Below are positions 42,511 to 52,809 of a DNA stretch of 64,000 bases, piece after piece. The notes beneath the pieces were generated by a model. That model did not search any database. It was not told the origin of the DNA and was given only the letters and a program-made list of their open reading frames with translations. Each line of letters begins with the position of its first letter. The stretch's first letter is position 1. The position numbers and the translations under genes were made by a program. The stretch is from Pseudomonas entomophila. GTDB lineage: Bacteria > Pseudomonadota > Gammaproteobacteria > Pseudomonadales > Pseudomonadaceae. The stretch lies in contig NZ_CP063832.1 of assembly GCF_023277925.1 (NCBI RefSeq), positions 5,501,501 to 5,565,500 of the forward strand, in the 5' to 3' direction.

Positions 42511-43575
42511 TCAGTCACCGTCGTTGGCGTTGAAGCCCAGTTGAATGTTCAGCGCCTTGGCCAGGTCGCCTTCGTGCAGGCGGTGGACGGCGTTGAGATT
42601 GTCGTAGATCTGGTTGAGGGTCTGTTGGCCGGCGTCGTCGGCCAGCAGCTCGCCCAAGGTCTTCGGGTTGTCGGCAAGCGACTTGAGCGCTGTTGCGTAG
42701 GCGCCGTCGATCTTCTGCACCAGCGGCGCCTGGTCTTTGCCCAGCAGGCCGCGCAGGCCCTGGTTGTCGACCCCGACCCAGACGGTCTGGGCGGCCTTGA
42801 GCGAGGCTTCCAGGCTCTTGAGCGAGGAGTGGCTGCGCCAGGCTTCGGCCTGCAGCGGCTGTGGGATGCCCTTGCTCTGGCGGCCCATCGGTGCGCCAAG
42901 TTTCTTCTTCAGGGTGTCCAGGGCGGTGACCTGGGCGCGCAGCAGATCGGCGATCGCCTCGTGGGAGTCGGCGTAGCGCTGGTTGGGGAACTTGGTCATC
43001 TGCGACAGCATGCCGTCGGTGCTGTTCCAGCTCTTGAGGATCTCCTCGGCCAGGACCTTCTGGTGTTCGCCGATGGCGACCAGCAGCGGGCAGTAGCGTG
43101 CCTTCTGCTCTGCGCTGGCGACATCAGGCTTGCTGTCGAAGAGGATGTACTCGTAGGCCGACAGGCCGCGCACCACGACGCTGGCCTTGCCCAGCGATTC
43201 TGTATCGACCGGCTTGTCACCGTTGACCAGTTGCTCGACCTGGCGACCGACCAGGTTCTTCTTGTCCGGCCAGAACTGCACCTGCCAGGCGCGGTTGCCT
43301 TCGGCCAGCGGGCCGACCAGCAGCGGTTGCAGCTCGGCCCAGGCCTTCTGCGCGTTGAGGAAGTCGGCGCGGGCGGCCTCCAGCGAGCTTTTGCCCTCGC
43401 AATAAGCCAGGGCGCTGGCGGCCAGGGCGCGGTCGGCCTCGACCCAGCGGCTGTAGGTCGGCAGGATCACCTGCTTGGCGATGGCGGCCGAGGTCACGGC
43501 CTGCGGGTCCTGGGGCGAGCAGGCACCCAGGGCGAGTGCGGCGAGGCTGGTGAACAACAGTTTGGGACGGAACAT
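42511..43575 (-). CDS. Imelysin family lipoprotein (peptidase M75-like)
   Basis: A 354-residue lipoprotein with a signal sequence and lipobox (LAALALGAC, Cys19). The mature part is helical and has the two-bundle imelysin (IrpA/EfeO-like) pattern: YSRWVEADRALAASALAYCE, LVVR-like VVVRGLSAYEYILFDSKPD. Imelysins are iron-regulated periplasmic or outer-membrane proteins thought to function in iron uptake rather than as peptidases. It lies between the di-haem gene and the DUF1513 gene. Confidence 0.88.
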   Translation of the reverse strand: MFRPKLLFTSLAALALGACSPQDPQAVTSAAIAKQVILPTYSRWVEADRALAASALAYCEGKSSLEAARADFLNAQKAWAELQPLLVGPLAEGNRAWQVQFWPDKKNLVGRQVEQLVNGDKPVDTESLGKASVVVRGLSAYEYILFDSKPDVASAEQKARYCPLLVAIGEHQKVLAEEILKSWNSTDGMLSQMTKFPNQRYADSHEAIADLLRAQVTALDTLKKKLGAPMGRQSKGIPQPLQAEAWRSHSSLKSLEASLKAAQTVWVGVDNQGLRGLLGKDQAPLVQKIDGAYATALKSLADNPKTLGELLADDAGQQTLNQIYDNLNAVHRLHEGDLAKALNIQLGFNANDGD

Positions 43576-43593
43576 GCCCGGCTCCTTGCGCGT

Positions 43594-45015
43594 TTAAAGT
43601 GAGTTCAGGAAGGCCAGCAGCGCGGCGCGCTGCTCGGCGTTGAAGGTCAATACCTGGTCGCGTGCCGCCTGGGCTTCGCCGCCATGCCAGAGCACGGCTT
43701 CGAGCAGGTTGCGGGCACGGCCGTCATGCAGGAACTGGGTGTGGCCGCTGACCGTCTCGGTCAGGCCGATACCCCACAGCGGTGGGGTGCGCCAGTCCTG
43801 GCCGTTGGCGGCGAATTCGGTGCGCTCGTCGGCCAGGCCTGGGCCCATGTCGTGCAGCAGCAGGTCGCTGTAGGGGCGGATTACCTGGTTGGCCAGTTCC
43901 GGCTCATGGGCATCTGCGGCGGTGGTGAATTGCGGGGTGTGGCAGCCCTGGCAACCCGCCTGGAAGAACAGGTTCTTGCCGGCCAGCACCTGGGGCGCGT
44001 CGACAGCGCGCCTGGCCGGCACACCCAGGTTGCGGGTGTAGAAGGTGACCAGGCGCAGGATGTTGTCGCTGACTTCCTTTTCGCCATCGGCACCATCGCC
44101 GTTGGGCGCGGCCAGGCAGTCGATCTGCGCCGGGGTGCAATCGTCGCTCGGTTTGAGCGTGCTGGTCAGGCCCATGTCGCCGGCGAACGCGTGCACGTTC
44201 TGCTGATTGACGTTGGGCTGCCCGGCCTTCCAACCGAAACGACCGACCACCGTCTTGCCCAGGGCGTCGTCCCAGACGCGGTTGGCGCGGCCACGGATGC
44301 CGTCGCGGTTACGGTCGTCGGGGTCTTCGTTGGCCAGGATGTCGGCCTCGGGAATGGCTTCGAGCAGGCCCAGGCCTATCATCGGTGGCGCCACCCGGGC
44401 CGAGAACCGGGTATCGGGGTGCATCGGGCCATAGCCGAGCTGGGTGATCTGCAGCGTGGGGCGGCGCAGTTCGACTTGATGACCGTCCTCGAAAGCCACG
44501 GTGTGGTTTTCATAGCTCACGCGCACCTTGCCCTCCGGCGCGACGCCGGGGATGGCCATGTCCTGTAGCTGGGTACCATAGACTGGCTCGGGGACCACGC
44601 CCAGGCGCTCGATCTCGCGGGCGAGGTACGGTTGGTCGGGGATCGACAGGCGCACCAGCATCGACACCGCATTGCTGTCACCAGGCTCGGGCGGATGGCC
44701 GCGGCCGTCGCGCACGTGGCAGTTCTGGCAGGCGTTGGTGTTGAACAACGGGCCGAGGCCGTCGCGGGCGGTGGTGGTGGAGGGGGCGATCACCCACGGG
44801 CTGCGGAAGAAGCTGTTGCCCACGGCGAAGTCCAGGCGCCGCTCGGGCGACAGGTTGGCCGAGGGCAGTGAGAAGGCGTTGCGGTCGTTGCGCTTTACCG
44901 TCGCCTTGCCGCCGGAGAGGGCTTCACCGGGCTCGGCCTGGGTGAAACGCGGGGCGTCGTCACAGGCGGCGAGGGTGAGGGCCAGTAGCAGGGGGCTTAG
45001 GCGGAGCAAGGACAT
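43594..45015 (-). CDS. Di-haem oxidoreductase-like lipoprotein (DUF1111)
   Basis: A 473-residue lipoprotein (LLALTLAAC, lipid Cys18). It has two c-type haem motifs, CQNCH (96-100) and CQGCH (354-358), in the DUF1111 framework (LGPLFNTNACQNCHVRDGRG, ANGQDWRTPPLWGIGLTE, FLHDGRARNLLEAVLWHGGE). The family is related to MauG/di-haem peroxidases and is often named putative thiol oxidoreductase. The start is ATG 45015 with AGGA before it; a TTG six bases upstream is less likely. Clustered with imelysins, it may change the redox state of iron in the periplasm (inference). Confidence 0.9.
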   Translation of the reverse strand: MSLLRLSPLLLALTLAACDDAPRFTQAEPGEALSGGKATVKRNDRNAFSLPSANLSPERRLDFAVGNSFFRSPWVIAPSTTTARDGLGPLFNTNACQNCHVRDGRGHPPEPGDSNAVSMLVRLSIPDQPYLAREIERLGVVPEPVYGTQLQDMAIPGVAPEGKVRVSYENHTVAFEDGHQVELRRPTLQITQLGYGPMHPDTRFSARVAPPMIGLGLLEAIPEADILANEDPDDRNRDGIRGRANRVWDDALGKTVVGRFGWKAGQPNVNQQNVHAFAGDMGLTSTLKPSDDCTPAQIDCLAAPNGDGADGEKEVSDNILRLVTFYTRNLGVPARRAVDAPQVLAGKNLFFQAGCQGCHTPQFTTAADAHEPELANQVIRPYSDLLLHDMGPGLADERTEFAANGQDWRTPPLWGIGLTETVSGHTQFLHDGRARNLLEAVLWHGGEAQAARDQVLTFNAEQRAALLAFLNSL

Positions 45016-45138
45016 CGACAATCCTGGGCATGGGCGAAAAACCGGCGTGCAAGCTTATCAGGCCGGTCGTTATTGAATAAGAGCAATTTGCAATTACTCG
45101 GATGAAAAGAATGTGAAATGCATACTGCGGATGCGAGA

Positions 45139-45232
45139 CCTCTGTGGGAGCGGCTTCAGCCGCGATGCGGGCAGCGCGGTGCCAGGCACCCGCTTCGCGG
45201 GTGATCGCGGCTGAAGCCGCTCCTACAGAGGG
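45139..45232. repeat. Paired REP (GGAGCGGCTTCAGCCGCGAT type)
   Basis: CCTCTGTGGGAGCGGCTTCA and its inverted partner flank an ACCCGC/GCGGGT hairpin, between irpA-like and the di-haem gene. It has the same structure as the elements at 21.2 and 62.6 kb. Confidence 0.85.
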
Positions 45233-45253
45233 CATGTCAGGTCAATGGGCAAA

Positions 45254-45280
45254 TAAAAAAGGCGGCCCGAAGGCCGCCTC
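45254..45280 (-). terminator. Terminator of the first imelysin gene
   Basis: Read on the minus strand, GAGGCGGCCTTCGGGCCGCC forms a strong stem followed by TTTTTT. It lies directly after the imelysin stop (45301), so this gene probably forms its own transcript and the di-haem gene downstream has its own promoter. Confidence 0.85.
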
Positions 45281-45300
45281 TTGTGAACCATGAACGCCGA

Positions 45301-46638
<1,338 letters not shown>

Positions 46639-46695
46639 TGTTGGTTTCCTGCGTCGTGTGGTTGGACCGTGCGCCGAGGCACGCGAAACCGTCAC

Positions 46696-46725
46696 ATCAT
46701 GCGAAAGATTTGCATTTGCTGTAAA
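46696..46725 (-). promoter_or_regulatory. Candidate Fur-regulated promoter of the irpA-like gene
   Basis: On the minus strand, TTTACA (46725-46720), an 18-nt spacer and CATGAT (46701-46696) resemble a sigma-70 promoter. The spacer contains GCAAATGCAAATCTTTCGC, which matches the Fur consensus at 11 of 19 positions by eye. Weak but well placed. Confidence 0.5.
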
Positions 46726-46786
46726 GGGGCGGGCGTGCATTTCATGCAAACGCCCGTTTGCGGGGCAGGGCCAATATCGACGGGGG

Positions 46787-48838
46787 TTACAGCACCGAGA
46801 CCTGGTTACGCTGGGCCTGCTTGAGGAAGGCGGTCAGCTCGCGCGCCGACAACGGTTTGCTGTAATGGTAGCCCTGACCTTCGTGGCAGCCCTGGGCGAT
46901 GATATAGCTCTCTTGTTCCGCCGTTTCCACGCCCTCGGCGATGACTTGCATGCCCAGGCTCTTGCCCAGCTGGATGATGGCGCGAACGATCGTAGCGTCG
47001 TCATCGTCGTCGAGCAGGTCCTGCACGAAACTCTTGTCGATCTTGATCTTGTCCAGCGGCAGCGACTTCAGGTAACTCAGCGAAGAGTAACCGGTGCCAA
47101 AGTCGTCGATGGCGATCAAGGCGCCCGAGCGGCGCAGGCTGAGCAGGTGCTGGGCGGCGGTGCTGATGTCTTCCATCAGGCCGGTCTCGGTGACCTCCAG
47201 CTCCAGGCTGCGCGGCGGCAGGCGGTAGGCCTGCAACAGGTTGTTGACCACCCGTGGCAGCTCGTTGTGGTGCAACTGCACGGTGGACAGGTTGACCGCC
47301 ATGCGCAGCTCGCCGAAGCCCAGGTCGTGCCACTCGCGCAGTTGGCGGCAAGCCTGGTCGAGCACCCACTCGCCGATGCTGATGATGTTGCCGTTCTGCT
47401 CGGCCAGTGGGATGAACTGGTCAGGCGGTACCATGCCCAGCTCCGGGTGCTGCCAGCGCAGCAGCGCCTCTACCCCGACCACACGGTGGTCGCGGTAGCT
47501 GATCTGCGGTTGATAGACGAGGTACAGCTGGTTACGCGGCAGGGCTTCGCGCAGGTCCTTTTCCAGCTCGCGGCGGCGGCGCATCTCGCTGTCGACGCTG
47601 GCGATATAGAACTGGTAGCGGTTGCGCGAGCGGGCCTTGGCCAGGGTCATGGTCTGCTCGGCCTTCTGCAGCAGCTTCTCGGTGCTGTCGCCATCCTCGG
47701 GGAACAGGGTGATGCCGATGGTGGCGCGCAGGCGGATCTGCTGGTGGTCGAGGTCGAAGGGCGCTTCGAGGTCGTCGAGGATGCTCTGGGCCAGCTCGGC
47801 GGCTTCGTAGGGTTGTTCGATATTGGCCTGTACCAGGGCGAACTGGTCACCACCCAGGCGGGCCAGGGCGCCGAGGCGGCCGCTGTGGGCGCGCAGGCGG
47901 TCGGCCAGGGCCAGCAGCAATTGGTCACCCACCTGGTAGCTGAACTGCTCGTTGATGCCCTTGAAGTCGTCCAGCCCCACGCAGAGCACCGCGACCCGGC
48001 GTTGCAGGCGGCCACCGTCGACGAGGATCTTGTCCAGTTGCTGCTGCAGTTGCTGGCGATTGGGCAGGCCGGTGAGGAAATCGTACTGGGCCATGCGCTG
48101 CAGGCTGTTCTCGGCTTCATGGCGCAGGTGGGTATTGCGTTCGATCGAGGCCAGCAGCTGGTTGGCGGTGTTGACCCAGAGGCCCAGCTCGTTGCGTTCG
48201 TGGCCCTTGAGCTGCGGGATCTGGTGCTGGCTGGGGCGGTCGGGGTTTATCTGTGTCAGGTGGTCGATGATCTTCGACAGCGGCTTGGTCAGCAGCCAGT
48301 GGTACACCAGGTACAGCACCAGGCCCATGGCCAGCGCCCTGAGCACGCCGGAGGTGAAAATGATCACGGCGTTGATCAGGAAATCTTCGCCGTAGGAGGA
48401 GGTGTCGAGGGTGATGCTCAGGTCGCCGTAGTACTCGCTGTAGGGGCCGCGGCCGACCAACTGGGTGGTGTAGGTGCGTTCCTGGCCGAGGATGAGGTCG
48501 GTCAGCCAGCGCATGGACATGTCCTGCAGCGGCCTGGATTTTTCCGCCAGCATGGTTTCGTTGGGGTGGCCGATGGCGGCCATGCGTACCGACTCGTCCT
48601 GGAACAGGCCTTCCATCACCTGCATGCCCATTTCCCGGTCGAGGCTGTACACCGCTTGCGTCGACGGATCGCGGAACATGTCGAGGATGCGCTGTGCATC
48701 GTTGTTCACGGCCTGGCGTGTCTTGTAGGCGTCATAGACGATTTGCGCGCAGCTGAGAACGACCCCGACCGCCAACGCCGAGAGCAGCACCACCCTGAGC
48801 AACTTGACCGATAAGCTGTTCCGAAATTCCAGCTTCAA
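46787..48838 (-). CDS. bifA: Cyclic di-GMP phosphodiesterase BifA
   Basis: A 683-residue inner-membrane protein; P. aeruginosa BifA is about the same size. The start is TTG 48838 (coding LKLEFRNSLSVKLLR), with AAGGA seven bases upstream; the ATG 48 bases before it lacks an SD. It has a membrane helix at about 14-36, a periplasmic sensor part, a second helix at about 158-184 and a HAMP-like linker, then a degenerate GGDEF domain (GGDQF at 329-333) and an intact EAL domain (EALLRW at 457, DDFGTGYSSL at 578). BifA degrades c-di-GMP and so favours motility and dispersal over biofilm. It is followed by sodB, as in P. aeruginosa. Confidence 0.93.
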   Translation of the reverse strand: MKLEFRNSLSVKLLRVVLLSALAVGVVLSCAQIVYDAYKTRQAVNNDAQRILDMFRDPSTQAVYSLDREMGMQVMEGLFQDESVRMAAIGHPNETMLAEKSRPLQDMSMRWLTDLILGQERTYTTQLVGRGPYSEYYGDLSITLDTSSYGEDFLINAVIIFTSGVLRALAMGLVLYLVYHWLLTKPLSKIIDHLTQINPDRPSQHQIPQLKGHERNELGLWVNTANQLLASIERNTHLRHEAENSLQRMAQYDFLTGLPNRQQLQQQLDKILVDGGRLQRRVAVLCVGLDDFKGINEQFSYQVGDQLLLALADRLRAHSGRLGALARLGGDQFALVQANIEQPYEAAELAQSILDDLEAPFDLDHQQIRLRATIGITLFPEDGDSTEKLLQKAEQTMTLAKARSRNRYQFYIASVDSEMRRRRELEKDLREALPRNQLYLVYQPQISYRDHRVVGVEALLRWQHPELGMVPPDQFIPLAEQNGNIISIGEWVLDQACRQLREWHDLGFGELRMAVNLSTVQLHHNELPRVVNNLLQAYRLPPRSLELEVTETGLMEDISTAAQHLLSLRRSGALIAIDDFGTGYSSLSYLKSLPLDKIKIDKSFVQDLLDDDDDATIVRAIIQLGKSLGMQVIAEGVETAEQESYIIAQGCHEGQGYHYSKPLSARELTAFLKQAQRNQVSVL

Positions 48839-49164
48839 TGGGGTTTCCTTAATCCATGCGCACGCCATTATTTTGCCATTAGTCATGGCAACAGACTATC
48901 GACCGATTACCAATTGCAGGTGCGCCCCGGAAGATGGAGCTGCCCTTGGCTCTGTATCGGTTGAGAAGGCATGCGACTTGAGTGCGCTGCATCAACTTTC
49001 CAGACGTTTGATGTTAGCGCGCTCTGCGTCTTGAGCAAGAGCGTCAGGGCAGGGCACAGCGATTTCTGTCGTGCCCACTGCAGGGGCCAGCCTTCCTGGC
49101 GATGCAAGGCGCAGCCTTGCCCGTGGGCCTGTTCGCCAACAAGGCTGGCTCCTTCCGGGGCGCA
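48839..49164. other. Intergenic region between bifA and sodB
   Basis: About 325 bases with no credible gene. It should hold the bifA promoter, but no clear hexamer pair was found. Near 49128-49160 there is a degenerate REP-like sequence (TTCGCCAACAAGGCTGGCTC) without an intact partner. Confidence 0.6.
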
Positions 49165-49197
49165 ATAAAAAACCCGGCACGGGGCCGGGTCTTTTTG
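49165..49197 (-). terminator. Terminator of sodB
   Basis: CCCGGC-ACG-GGGCCGGG (49173-49189) forms a strong hairpin with A/T runs on both sides (AAAAAA before and TTTTT after on the plus strand). It lies 17 bases after the sodB stop and can act in both directions. Confidence 0.85.
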
Positions 49198-49213
49198 TTC
49201 AAGGCTGATTCAA

Positions 49214-49810
49214 TCAGGCCTTGAAGGTCTTGCCTTCGAACTGCTCGGCAACGAACTTCCAGTTGACCAGGTTCCAGAACGCCTCGACGTACTTCGGACG
49301 CAGGTTGCGGTAGTCGATGTAGTAGGCGTGCTCCCAGACGTCGCAGGTCAGCAGCGGGGTGTCGCCGCTGGTCAGCGGGCAGCCGGCGCCGATGGTGCTG
49401 GCCAGGGCCAGGGAGCCGTCGGCTTTCTTCACCAGCCAGCCCCAGCCGGAACCGAAGGTGCCGACCGACGTCTTGGTGAACTCTTCCTTGAACTTGTCGA
49501 AGGAACCGAAGGCGGCGGTGATGGCGTCAGCCAGGGCGCCGGTCGGTTGGCCACCGGCGTTAGGTGCCAGGCAGTTCCAGTAGAAGGTGTGGTTCCAGAC
49601 TTGAGCGGCGTTGTTGAAGATGCCGCCCGAAGAGCTCTTGACGATCTCTTCCAGGCTCTTGCCTTCGAATTCGGTGCCTGGGACCAGGTTGTTCAGGTTC
49701 ACGACATAGGTGTTGTGGTGCTTGTCGTGGTGATACTCCAGGGTTTCCTTGGAGATGTGCGGCTGCAGGGCATCGTGGGCGTACGGCAGCGGCGGCAATT
49801 CAAAAGCCAT
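49214..49810 (-). CDS. sodB: Iron superoxide dismutase
   Basis: A 198-residue Fe-SOD. Ligands are H27, H74 (QVWNHTFYW), D157 and H161 ([13 protein letters not shown]). The active-site Gln is at Q70 (NNAAQVWNH), the Fe-type position, in contrast to the Mn-type enzyme at 19.7 kb. It is the main cytoplasmic SOD under iron sufficiency. SD GGAGATCCACC precedes the ATG. Next to bifA, as in P. aeruginosa. Confidence 0.97.
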   Translation of the reverse strand: MAFELPPLPYAHDALQPHISKETLEYHHDKHHNTYVVNLNNLVPGTEFEGKSLEEIVKSSSGGIFNNAAQVWNHTFYWNCLAPNAGGQPTGALADAITAAFGSFDKFKEEFTKTSVGTFGSGWGWLVKKADGSLALASTIGAGCPLTSGDTPLLTCDVWEHAYYIDYRNLRPKYVEAFWNLVNWKFVAEQFEGKTFKA

Positions 49811-49913
49811 GGTGGATCTCCTGATTCAGGTCTGTTTGCGGTTTGCGCAAGGCCGATCACGGGCGGCCCGATGAGCGTCGGCGAGTTTGTACTCTTTGCG
49901 ACGCAAGGGCTGG

Positions 49914-49919
49914 ATCATA
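49914..49919 (-). promoter_or_regulatory. Candidate extended -10 of the sodB promoter
   Basis: On the minus strand TGCTATGAT forms an extended -10 element about 100 bases before the sodB ATG, with a weak -35 (TGGTTA) 17 bases upstream. No Fur box was seen here. Confidence 0.35.
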
Positions 49920-50013
49920 GCACCGGCCCCGATGCATAACCACGCAACATCTATAGGGAATAGAGGTTCCAGAGCGGTTGGCCGGTGCCGACCAGCGGCC
50001 GGCACGGATAATC

Positions 50014-50037
50014 GTAGGAACCGGCTTGCCGGCGAAA
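50014..50037. repeat. Single REP unit
   Basis: TAGGAACCGGCTTGCCGGCG is one unpaired REP copy between argO and sodB, at the argO 3' end. Confidence 0.7.
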
Positions 50038-50061
50038 GGGCCGCAAGGCAGCCCCGTGTCA

Positions 50062-50661
50062 TCAGTTGAAGATCAACTGCGCCGCCACCGCGAACATCAT
50101 CACCGCCACCATCAGGTCGAGCATCCGCCAGGTGGCCGGGCGTGCCAGCCAGGGCGCCAGCCATGCCGCGCCGATCGCCAGGGTCGAGAACCACACCAGC
50201 GAGGCGCTGGCGGCTCCCGCCACATAGGCGCCGGGCACAGCCTGCTGGGCGCCGAGCGAGCCGATCAGCAACACAGTGTCCAGATACACATGGGGGTTGA
50301 GCAGGGTCACTGCCAGGGCGCTGAGCAGCACCGCCCGGCGCGAACGCATGCCCTGGCCTTCCTGGTGTTGAAGGCTTTGTTTAGAAAAGGCGCTGCGCAA
50401 TGCCTTGGCGCCGTACCAGATCAGGAACACCGCGCCGCCCCAGCGGGCGATGGCCAGCAAGGTCGGGTTGTGCGCCAGCACCGTGGCCAGGCCGAACACG
50501 CCGAGGGCTACCAGGATGGCGTCGCAGACGATGCACAGCGCCGCCACCGGCAGGTGATGTTCGCGGCGCAGGCTCTGCGCCAGGACGAAGGCGTTTTGCG
50601 CGCCGATGGCCATGATCAGCCCGAAAGCCACCAGCATGCCGTTCACATAGCTTTGCCACAT
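50062..50661 (-). CDS. argO: Arginine/lysine exporter ArgO (LysE family)
   Basis: A 199-residue membrane protein with about five helices. The start is ATG 50661 (MWQSYVNGMLVAFGLIMAIG); the 38 upstream residues in the longer frame are hydrophilic leader. Family segments are MAIGAQNAFVLAQSLRREH and TLLNPHVYLDTVLLIGSLG (the LysE/ArgO NPHxYLD motif). It exports basic amino acids. The gene is divergent from argP, its likely activator. Confidence 0.94.
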   Translation of the reverse strand: MWQSYVNGMLVAFGLIMAIGAQNAFVLAQSLRREHHLPVAALCIVCDAILVALGVFGLATVLAHNPTLLAIARWGGAVFLIWYGAKALRSAFSKQSLQHQEGQGMRSRRAVLLSALAVTLLNPHVYLDTVLLIGSLGAQQAVPGAYVAGAASASLVWFSTLAIGAAWLAPWLARPATWRMLDLMVAVMMFAVAAQLIFN

Positions 50662-50786
50662 AGCGGGAACACTCCACTGGCGCCGACGAAGCGCCGGCGC
50701 TGATTTACCTACAAAGATGTGGCCATTGTGGCGGGTGCGGATGTATAAGAAAAACCAATAAAGCTCATCCGTCATTAGGAATATCG
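50662..50786. promoter_or_regulatory. argO-argP divergent control region
   Basis: 125 bases between divergent argO and argP. It should carry the ArgP operator and both promoters. An AT-rich patch near 50744-50762 (ATAAGAAAAACCAATAAAG) stands out, but no clear palindrome was seen. ArgP control of argO is known in E. coli; here it is inferred from context. Confidence 0.5.
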
Positions 50787-51677
50787 ATGTTCGATTACAA
50801 GCTGCTCGCCGCCCTGGCCGCGGTGATCGAGCAAGGCGGCTTCGAGCGCGCCGCCCAAGTGCTTGGGTTGTCGCAGTCGGCCATCTCGCAGCGCATCAAA
50901 CTGCTTGAGGCGCGGGTCGGCCAGCCGGTGCTGGTGCGCGCGACGCCGCCGAGCCCAACCGAAGTCGGCCGCCAGTTGCTCAACCATGTGCAGCAGGTGC
51001 GCCTGCTTGAGCGCGACCTGCAGCGCCAGGTGCCGGCGCTGGACGAGGAGGGGATGCCCGAGCGTCTGCGCATCGCCCTCAATGCCGACAGCCTGGCGAC
51101 CTGGTGGGCGGGCGCGGTGGGGGCTTTCTGCGCCGAGCAGCAGGTGCTGCTCGACCTGGTGGTCGAGGACCAGGATGTCGGTCTCAAGCGCATGCGCGCG
51201 GGCGAAGTAGCGGCCTGCCTGTGCGGCAGCGAGCGCCCGGTGGCCGGTGCGCGCAGCCTGCCGTTGGGGGCTATGCGCTATCGTGCCTTGGCCAGCCCGG
51301 CGTTCATGGCGCGCTACTTCCCCAAAGGTTTCGATGCCGGGCGCCTGGCCCGCACGCCGGCGATCGTGTTCGGCCCGGATGATTTCCTGCAGCATCGCTA
51401 CCTGGCTTCGCTGGGTATCCAGGACGGTTTCCTGCACCACCTGTGCCCATCGTCCGAAGGCTTCCTGCGCATGACCGAGGCAGGTCTTGGCTGGGGCCTG
51501 GTGCCCGAACGCCAGGTGGCCGAGCAATTGGCGCGGGGGGCGCTGGTGGAAATTTGCAGCGATACCCCCATCGATGTGCCGCTGTACTGGCATCATTGGC
51601 GCAATGGCGGGCAACTGCTCGCCCAACTGACCGAACACCTGCGCCAGTCGGCGCGGAATTGGCTGGTGCCCTTGTAG
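50787..51677 (+). CDS. argP: LysR-type regulator ArgP (IciA)
   Basis: A 296-residue LysR-type regulator. The N-terminal winged helix-turn-helix has AAVIEQGGFERAAQVLGLSQ and SAISQRIKLLEARVGQPVLVR. The C-terminal part is the effector domain, including LPLGAMRYRALASPAF, typical of ArgP. It responds to lysine and arginine and activates argO. SD AGGA is upstream of the ATG at 50787. Confidence 0.95.
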   Translation: MFDYKLLAALAAVIEQGGFERAAQVLGLSQSAISQRIKLLEARVGQPVLVRATPPSPTEVGRQLLNHVQQVRLLERDLQRQVPALDEEGMPERLRIALNADSLATWWAGAVGAFCAEQQVLLDLVVEDQDVGLKRMRAGEVAACLCGSERPVAGARSLPLGAMRYRALASPAFMARYFPKGFDAGRLARTPAIVFGPDDFLQHRYLASLGIQDGFLHHLCPSSEGFLRMTEAGLGWGLVPERQVAEQLARGALVEICSDTPIDVPLYWHHWRNGGQLLAQLTEHLRQSARNWLVPL

Positions 51678-51726
51678 GCACAGCTGGCGTCAACTGCATC
51701 TGAAATCTGGCAAGGCGGAGTCTTAC

Positions 51727-52722
51727 ATGCGAATTCTGGTCACCGGCGCGAGCGGCTTCATCGGCGGGCGCTTTGCGCGTTTCGCCCTGGAGCAGGGCCT
51801 GGAGGTACGGGTCAACGGTCGGCGGGCGGAGGGCGTGGAGCACCTGGTCAAGCGCGGGGCGCAGTTCATTCCCGGCGACCTGGGCGACGCCGAGCTGGCC
51901 CGGCGCCTGTGCCAGGGTGTCGACGCCGTGGTGCATTGCGCCGGGGCCGTAGGCAACTGGGGGCGCTACCAGGATTTCCACCAGGGCAACGTGGTGCTTA
52001 CCGAGAACGTGGTCGAAGGCTGTATCAAGGAGCATGTGCGCCGGCTGGTGCACCTGTCGTCGCCGTCGATCTACTTCAATGGCCGTTCACGCCTGGATAT
52101 CCGTGAGGACCAGGTGCCGCGACGTTTCCACGACCATTACGCATTGACCAAGCACCTCGCCGAACAGAAGGTGTTCGGTGCCCAGGAGTTCGGCCTCGAA
52201 GTGCTGGCGCTGCGCCCGCGATTCGTCACCGGGGCCGGGGACGCGAGCATTTTCCCACGGCTGATGCACATGCAGCGCAAGGGGCGGGTGGCGATCATCG
52301 GCAATGGCCTGAACAAGGTCGACTTCACCAGCGTGCACAACCTTAACGAAGCGCTGCTCAGCGCACTGTTCGCCGGGGACGAAGCCCTTGGCCAGGCCTA
52401 CAACATCAGCAACGGCCAGCCGTTGCCGCTGTGGGACGTGGTGAACTACGTGATGCGCCAGATGCAGCTGCCCCAGGTCACCCGCTATCGTTCCTACGGC
52501 ATGGCCTACAGTTTGGCCGCGCTCAACGAGGCGGCTTGCCTGCTCTGGCCCGGGCGTCCGCAGCCGACCCTGACGCGCACCGCGATGCAGGTGATGAGCA
52601 CGGATTTCACCCTCGACATCAGCCGCGCCCGCCAGTACCTGGACTACCGGCCGAAAACCACCGTCTGGGCCGCGCTGGATGAATTTTGCACCTGGTGGAA
52701 GGCGCAACCGGGCAATCAGTGA
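51727..52722 (+). CDS. NAD(P)-dependent epimerase/dehydratase (extended SDR)
   Basis: A 331-residue extended short-chain dehydrogenase. The Rossmann motif TGASGFIGG is at residues 6-14, the catalytic serine is in VHLSSPSIYF and the YxxxK pair is Y138/K142 (HYALTKHLAE). The pattern resembles 3-beta-hydroxysteroid dehydrogenase-like family members (PTLTRTAMQVMSTDFTLDIS, YRPKTTVWAALDEF). Substrate cannot be deduced. It is followed by an unknown coiled-coil gene. Confidence 0.88.
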   Translation: MRILVTGASGFIGGRFARFALEQGLEVRVNGRRAEGVEHLVKRGAQFIPGDLGDAELARRLCQGVDAVVHCAGAVGNWGRYQDFHQGNVVLTENVVEGCIKEHVRRLVHLSSPSIYFNGRSRLDIREDQVPRRFHDHYALTKHLAEQKVFGAQEFGLEVLALRPRFVTGAGDASIFPRLMHMQRKGRVAIIGNGLNKVDFTSVHNLNEALLSALFAGDEALGQAYNISNGQPLPLWDVVNYVMRQMQLPQVTRYRSYGMAYSLAALNEAACLLWPGRPQPTLTRTAMQVMSTDFTLDISRARQYLDYRPKTTVWAALDEFCTWWKAQPGNQ

Positions 52723-52809
52723 ACCTGGCGCCGGGATGATGGTCATCAGTGCGCCGCCCAGGCGGTTTATACTCATGCCTCTTTGCTACTACCGCGGTTG
52801 AATGCACCC

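Noticed and set aside
45022..45138. A Fur box before the di-haem gene
   Set aside because: AT-rich sequence is present near 45070-45110 but matches the consensus poorly at every register tried.
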